From Candidatus Thorarchaeota archaeon MP11T_1 (GTDB lineage Archaea > Asgardarchaeota > Thorarchaeia > Thorarchaeales > Thorarchaeaceae): 64,000 nucleotides of DNA. The notes below the pieces were generated by a model that did not search any database, had not been told where the DNA came from, and saw only the letters and a list, made by a program, of their open reading frames with translations. The translations under genes were made by a program, and so were the position numbers. The DNA lies in assembly GCA_002825515.1 (NCBI GenBank), contig PJET01000003.1, positions 29,887 through 93,886 of the forward strand. The letters are read 5' to 3'. The first letter of the stretch is position 1. Each line of letters begins with the position of its first letter. Positions 61,464 to 64,000 of the stretch are shown one piece after another.

Positions 61464-61966
61464 TCACAGATTATTCATATTTACATTAATTCACACATCA
61501 GTCGTGTGAATGGCGCCTTTATTGTGAATGCTCTGGGAGAAATAGACTTCTTATCGCTCCGATAATGGAAAATAGATATGATATGTTTCATGATACCTGT
61601 GAATAGACACACCCCTTCGTTTCCTGTGGAAATAGGTAAATAGACATATGAAATACTTACATGTTCATTCACAAAGAGGATAAATTAGTGAATGATGAAA
61701 TGGCTGGAAAATATCTTTTATTTAATGAAAGAGGTGCTCATAATGCTTTTTTAAGGCAAAGAGAACCTGAGAGGACGTCAGCACAACAAAAACGAAATGG
61801 ACGAGCTCTATATGTGTACAGACACACTATGTAGCTCTTATCTTGGTATAGATAATTCACATACTCACACTTATTTGGGGTTTTAGTTATTGTGATTGTG
61901 AATACTAATGAGGAGTAAATTTGTTTGAGCGGTGAAGATAGGACTAATTATGTATATGAATTCACA
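61464..61966. repeat. Cluster of nine TGTGAAT-type boxes
   Basis: TGTGAA or its complement TTCACA occurs at 61464, 61491, 61506, 61524, 61599, 61669, 61856, 61897 and 61961 in about 500 bp. Eight of nine are flanked to give TGTGAAT. Two form an inverted pair TTCACAcatcagtcgTGTGAA (61491-61511). The last one is just inside the downstream wHTH gene. The 61451-61924 gene-free stretch otherwise holds only the small ORF at 61688 and AT-rich sequence. Confidence 0.6.
61688..61834 (+). CDS. Possible 48-residue basic protein
   Basis: GTG start preceded by AGAGG with a 9-base gap. The peptide begins MNDEMAGKYLLFNERGAHNA and is basic and arginine/glutamine rich (LRQREPERTSAQQKRNGRAL), ending YVYRHTM. 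No family recognised, no membrane span. It lies among the TGTGAAT boxes, and may be real because of the Shine-Dalgarno and full-length open frame. Confidence 0.4.
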   Translation: MNDEMAGKYLLFNERGAHNAFLRQREPERTSAQQKRNGRALYVYRHTM

Positions 61967-62554
61967 TATAGTTCAGCACCGGGTCTTCGAGAGATATTTC
62001 AATGTAAGTATGTCAAACCAGATGAAGCACTAAACAGGTTTAGAAAGATCTTAGCACTGACCGAGTCACCTTTTGATTTCAAAATAATCGTGTCTGATGA
62101 AACAATGGGAGAAGAATCTAGTTTTCAGGTAAAAGGCGGCAGTATTGAAGAGATGTTTGTCAAATTCAAGGTCTTTCTTGAAACAAGTACAGGATTTATC
62201 TTTGAACCAGTTAGTGAAGAAACTACTGAAGTCGGATTTGAGGATACTCGATTTGAGTCAATGAGTAATTATGATAAAATGCAAGTGATAATTTATGCAT
62301 CGTTCAAACATGGAAAATTCTCTTCACTTGATGTTACTGAGATATATCAAGATTCATTCAATGAAGATTTGCCAAAGAGCACAGCATCTACTTATCTGGC
62401 CAGAATGTGGAATAATGGCAAAGGACATCTAGAGAGATATGGAAATCGTTCAGGTTATACATATCGACTTCGAACTGAAATTGCAGAAGTTCAGAAAGAA
62501 ACTGAGAGGGCTGAAGAGCTTCTAGCAGCCATACAAATGCGTGTTCGAGATTAA
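61925..62554 (+). CDS. Winged-helix-containing hypothetical protein
   Basis: 209 residues, TTG start with GAGGAG nine bases upstream. N-terminal alpha/beta region (YVYEFTYSSAPGLREIFQ, FDFKIIVSDE), then a C-terminal wHTH-like stretch (KMQVIIYASFKHGKFSSLDV, SFNEDLPKSTASTYLARMWN, GHLERYGNRSGYTYRLR). The last part is a coiled coil. No family recognised; could be the regulator that binds the upstream boxes. Convergent with the SDH gene. Confidence 0.65.
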   Translation: MSGEDRTNYVYEFTYSSAPGLREIFQCKYVKPDEALNRFRKILALTESPFDFKIIVSDETMGEESSFQVKGGSIEEMFVKFKVFLETSTGFIFEPVSEETTEVGFEDTRFESMSNYDKMQVIIYASFKHGKFSSLDVTEIYQDSFNEDLPKSTASTYLARMWNNGKGHLERYGNRSGYTYRLRTEIAEVQKETERAEELLAAIQMRVRD

Positions 62555-62587
62555 GTCAAGACTATTGTGAGAATATTGTTTTCATCA

Positions 62588-63904
62588 TTACAAATCAAAT
62601 GTTTTCTCATCCATCATGATATCAAGTGTTTCTAACTCTTTGAGTATTGGTTCATAAATTTCTGGAATTATTGGCCTGTGGACACCAGCTAGAGTAATTA
62701 TTTCATCAAGAATCATTTTACTTGCTATGGCAACTGGAAGAGCAACAGTTCTTGACATTGAACTATCTCCATTTGGTATACCATAGTCGATGAGTGTAGA
62801 AGTGATTCTCTGTTTTTTGTCTGGATATTGTACTAAGAACTCATGATGCATGACTATCATATCACGTTCTCCAGGTGTATATTGTAATTTTTCTTCGAAA
62901 AGATTGCAAAGAGCGTCTAGGACTGTGTTAGTACCTGAAGGGATTTGTGTTTCTTGAAACAGACCTAGCCATTCTAGGCGTTTAATAATTGGATCACTGG
63001 GTTCAATATTGCAGATTTTGGCCACTGCAGATTTTATGTCTGAATCATTTGTTGACAACAATTCTTTCATCAAATCAGCATAGGTCATTCCTTCAAAAGA
63101 CCGTTCTTCCAAGTCTAAAAGACCTAGATCTGCGATTTTATCTAGTGTGCTACACCAACCAATATTTCTGAATGTTCCGCGAAGCATTGTCTTTGTTTCT
63201 GGAATGTTATAGATATCAATGTATGAAAGGCTATCACGATTTGGATATCCTTCAAAGGTACCCATTCCAGGGACTTCCATGAGTTCACAGTTCTCAAAAA
63301 GCTCAGAACCTGGTATGTTAACCTCATTTCCATCACGCAGAAATTTTGCATCGTTTCGTCCAGCTAAAAGAACTCCTCGTGGGCTCCATGATAGTTTGTA
63401 TCCGTAAGGGTTGTTGTTTGAATCAGGGGCTGGGAGACCTCCAGTAAAAGAAGTGAAACTTACAATCTTTCCATTATTGTTATGGACTTCATCAATTATT
63501 TTCATAGCGCTCATATGATCGATACCTGGATCAACTCCACATTCATTTAGAAGAAGAACTCCAGCTTTCCTTGCATTATCATCAAGAGCTTTCATTTCAT
63601 TTGAAATATATGAGGTGGTACAGAAGTGTTTCTTATGCCTTATCGCAACTTTAGCAGCTTTTACATGGTATGTGTAAGGTAAAAGAGAGCAAACAAGGTC
63701 AGCTTTTTTTGTGAGTTCTTCTAAGAGACTATCATCCTTTGCTATGTTAAAAGCCACAGCTTCGGTATTTTTGCAACCCTCAATTAGATGTTCAGCTTTA
63801 TTTATTGTACGACTAGCAACAATAACGTGGAACCCATTGTCAGACAAGTATTGTATGTATGGGTGAGCAACTAATCCAGCACCCAAGCAGACTATTTTCT
63901 TCAT
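62588..63904 (-). CDS. Saccharopine dehydrogenase (eukaryote-like, glutamate-forming)
   Basis: 438 residues. Rossmann start KKIVCLGAGLVAHPYIQYLS, SLLPYTYHVKAAKVAI, NECGVDPGIDHMSAMKIIDE and TSFTGGLPAPDSNNNPYGYK are those of the Lys9/SDH domain of animal AASS. The C-terminal extended domain is present. GGAGG lies ten bases before the ATG. Its upstream neighbour is the C-terminus of a LKR-like protein, forming a lysine/saccharopine operon. Confidence 0.92.
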   Translation of the reverse strand: MKKIVCLGAGLVAHPYIQYLSDNGFHVIVASRTINKAEHLIEGCKNTEAVAFNIAKDDSLLEELTKKADLVCSLLPYTYHVKAAKVAIRHKKHFCTTSYISNEMKALDDNARKAGVLLLNECGVDPGIDHMSAMKIIDEVHNNNGKIVSFTSFTGGLPAPDSNNNPYGYKLSWSPRGVLLAGRNDAKFLRDGNEVNIPGSELFENCELMEVPGMGTFEGYPNRDSLSYIDIYNIPETKTMLRGTFRNIGWCSTLDKIADLGLLDLEERSFEGMTYADLMKELLSTNDSDIKSAVAKICNIEPSDPIIKRLEWLGLFQETQIPSGTNTVLDALCNLFEEKLQYTPGERDMIVMHHEFLVQYPDKKQRITSTLIDYGIPNGDSSMSRTVALPVAIASKMILDEIITLAGVHRPIIPEIYEPILKELETLDIMMDEKTFDL

Positions 63905-63906
63905 TC

Positions 63907-64000
63907 TTAGTTATCCTCCTTTGGAAGGTATTGTTCAAGATACTGGAATTTCTCAGTTAGTTTTCCTCGGTATACTATCACAGCATCTTTGAGCTCCCGA
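63907..64000 (-). CDS. Lysine-ketoglutarate reductase-like protein (C-terminal end only)
   Basis: The last 31 residues are visible: RELKDAVIVYRGKLTEKFQY, then LEQYLPKEDN and a stop. The end AVI...GKLTEKFQY resembles the C-terminus of the LKR half of bifunctional AASS, just before the linker to SDH. It ends 2 bp before the SDH start. Identification rests on that short match and on the neighbour. Confidence 0.55.
   Translation of the reverse strand, partial: RELKDAVIVYRGKLTEKFQYLEQYLPKEDN

Noticed and set aside
1..64000. CRISPR arrays, insertion sequences, rRNA genes and prophage signatures.
   Set aside because: No regularly spaced repeats, transposase motifs, rRNA-like stretches or phage structural genes were seen on either strand.

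Overview
The window is chromosomal DNA from an archaeon, most likely an Asgard lineage. Evidence for archaea: an Orc1/Cdc6 pair, DNA polymerase D small subunit, MCM/GINS/RFC, KEOPS, HerA-NurA, TFB, a Csl4 exosome subunit, BHB-type tRNA introns, and Shine-Dalgarno-led genes with many TTG and GTG starts. Evidence for Asgard or a close relative: an RPB8-like polymerase subunit (RpoG) together with PolD, a MglA-like small GTPase in an operon with a double roadblock protein, a METTL5-type methyltransferase, and eukaryote-like saccharopine/lysine-ketoglutarate reductase genes. The assignment rests on gene content only. No rRNA, CRISPR array, transposase or prophage was seen.

Layout. 0-6.5 kb: Csl4 (partial), METTL5, an ORB-like origin candidate, Orc1/Cdc6-1, PolD DP1, an AbrB-PhoU regulator and GlmM. 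6.5-15.5 kb: two tRNAs (Ser with two introns, Leu), ribosomal proteins eS1 and uS15, zinc-ribbon and UPF genes, the FAU-1 RNase, the KEOPS subunits Pcc1, Bud32 and Kae1 around a degenerate RecJ/DHH protein, and LSm. 15.5-23 kb: DUF460, HerA-NurA and CTP synthase. 23-27.8 kb: a roadblock / unknown / MglA-GTPase operon, an HD phosphohydrolase and an XRE regulator. 27.9-32.8 kb: GPN GTPase, Trm11-like methyltransferase, UPF0200/0201, ThpR, tRNA-Pro with two introns, HDAC. 32.8-42.5 kb: a replication island of Hel308, MCM, GINS, RfcS, RfcL and a second Orc1/Cdc6 with a small wHTH protein; TruA is embedded. 42.7-47.5 kb: tRNA-Gly, an orphan KorA, a secreted Ig-like protein, RpoG, TFB. 47.5-59.2 kb: a pilus-type secretion ATPase, a pilin-like protein, tRNA-Glu with a D-stem intron, an anchored Ig-like surface protein, a 1264-residue VirB4/HerA ATPase with two N-terminal membrane helices, housekeeping genes (IPK, uS10, GlmS), and a small two-helix VirB2/CedA1-like protein. 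59.2-64 kb: a cysteine-desulfurase-like protein lacking its PLP lysine, a nucleotidyltransferase, an intergenic region with a cluster of TGTGAAT boxes, a wHTH protein and the SDH/LKR pair.

How the genes fit together. Most of the window is information processing: initiation, helicase, clamp loader, polymerase, repair, tRNA modification and processing, translation. The accessory-looking part is 43.9-59.2 kb. It combines pilus/secretion ATPases, pilin-like proteins and Ig-domain surface proteins and may encode a surface or DNA-transfer apparatus resembling the crenarchaeal Ced/Ups machinery. Two genes, for Hel308 and the anchored Ig-like protein, lack any ATG, GTG or TTG that would give a sensible N-terminus but have a Shine-Dalgarno placed before an in-frame ATT. 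This suggests real use of ATT as a start codon.
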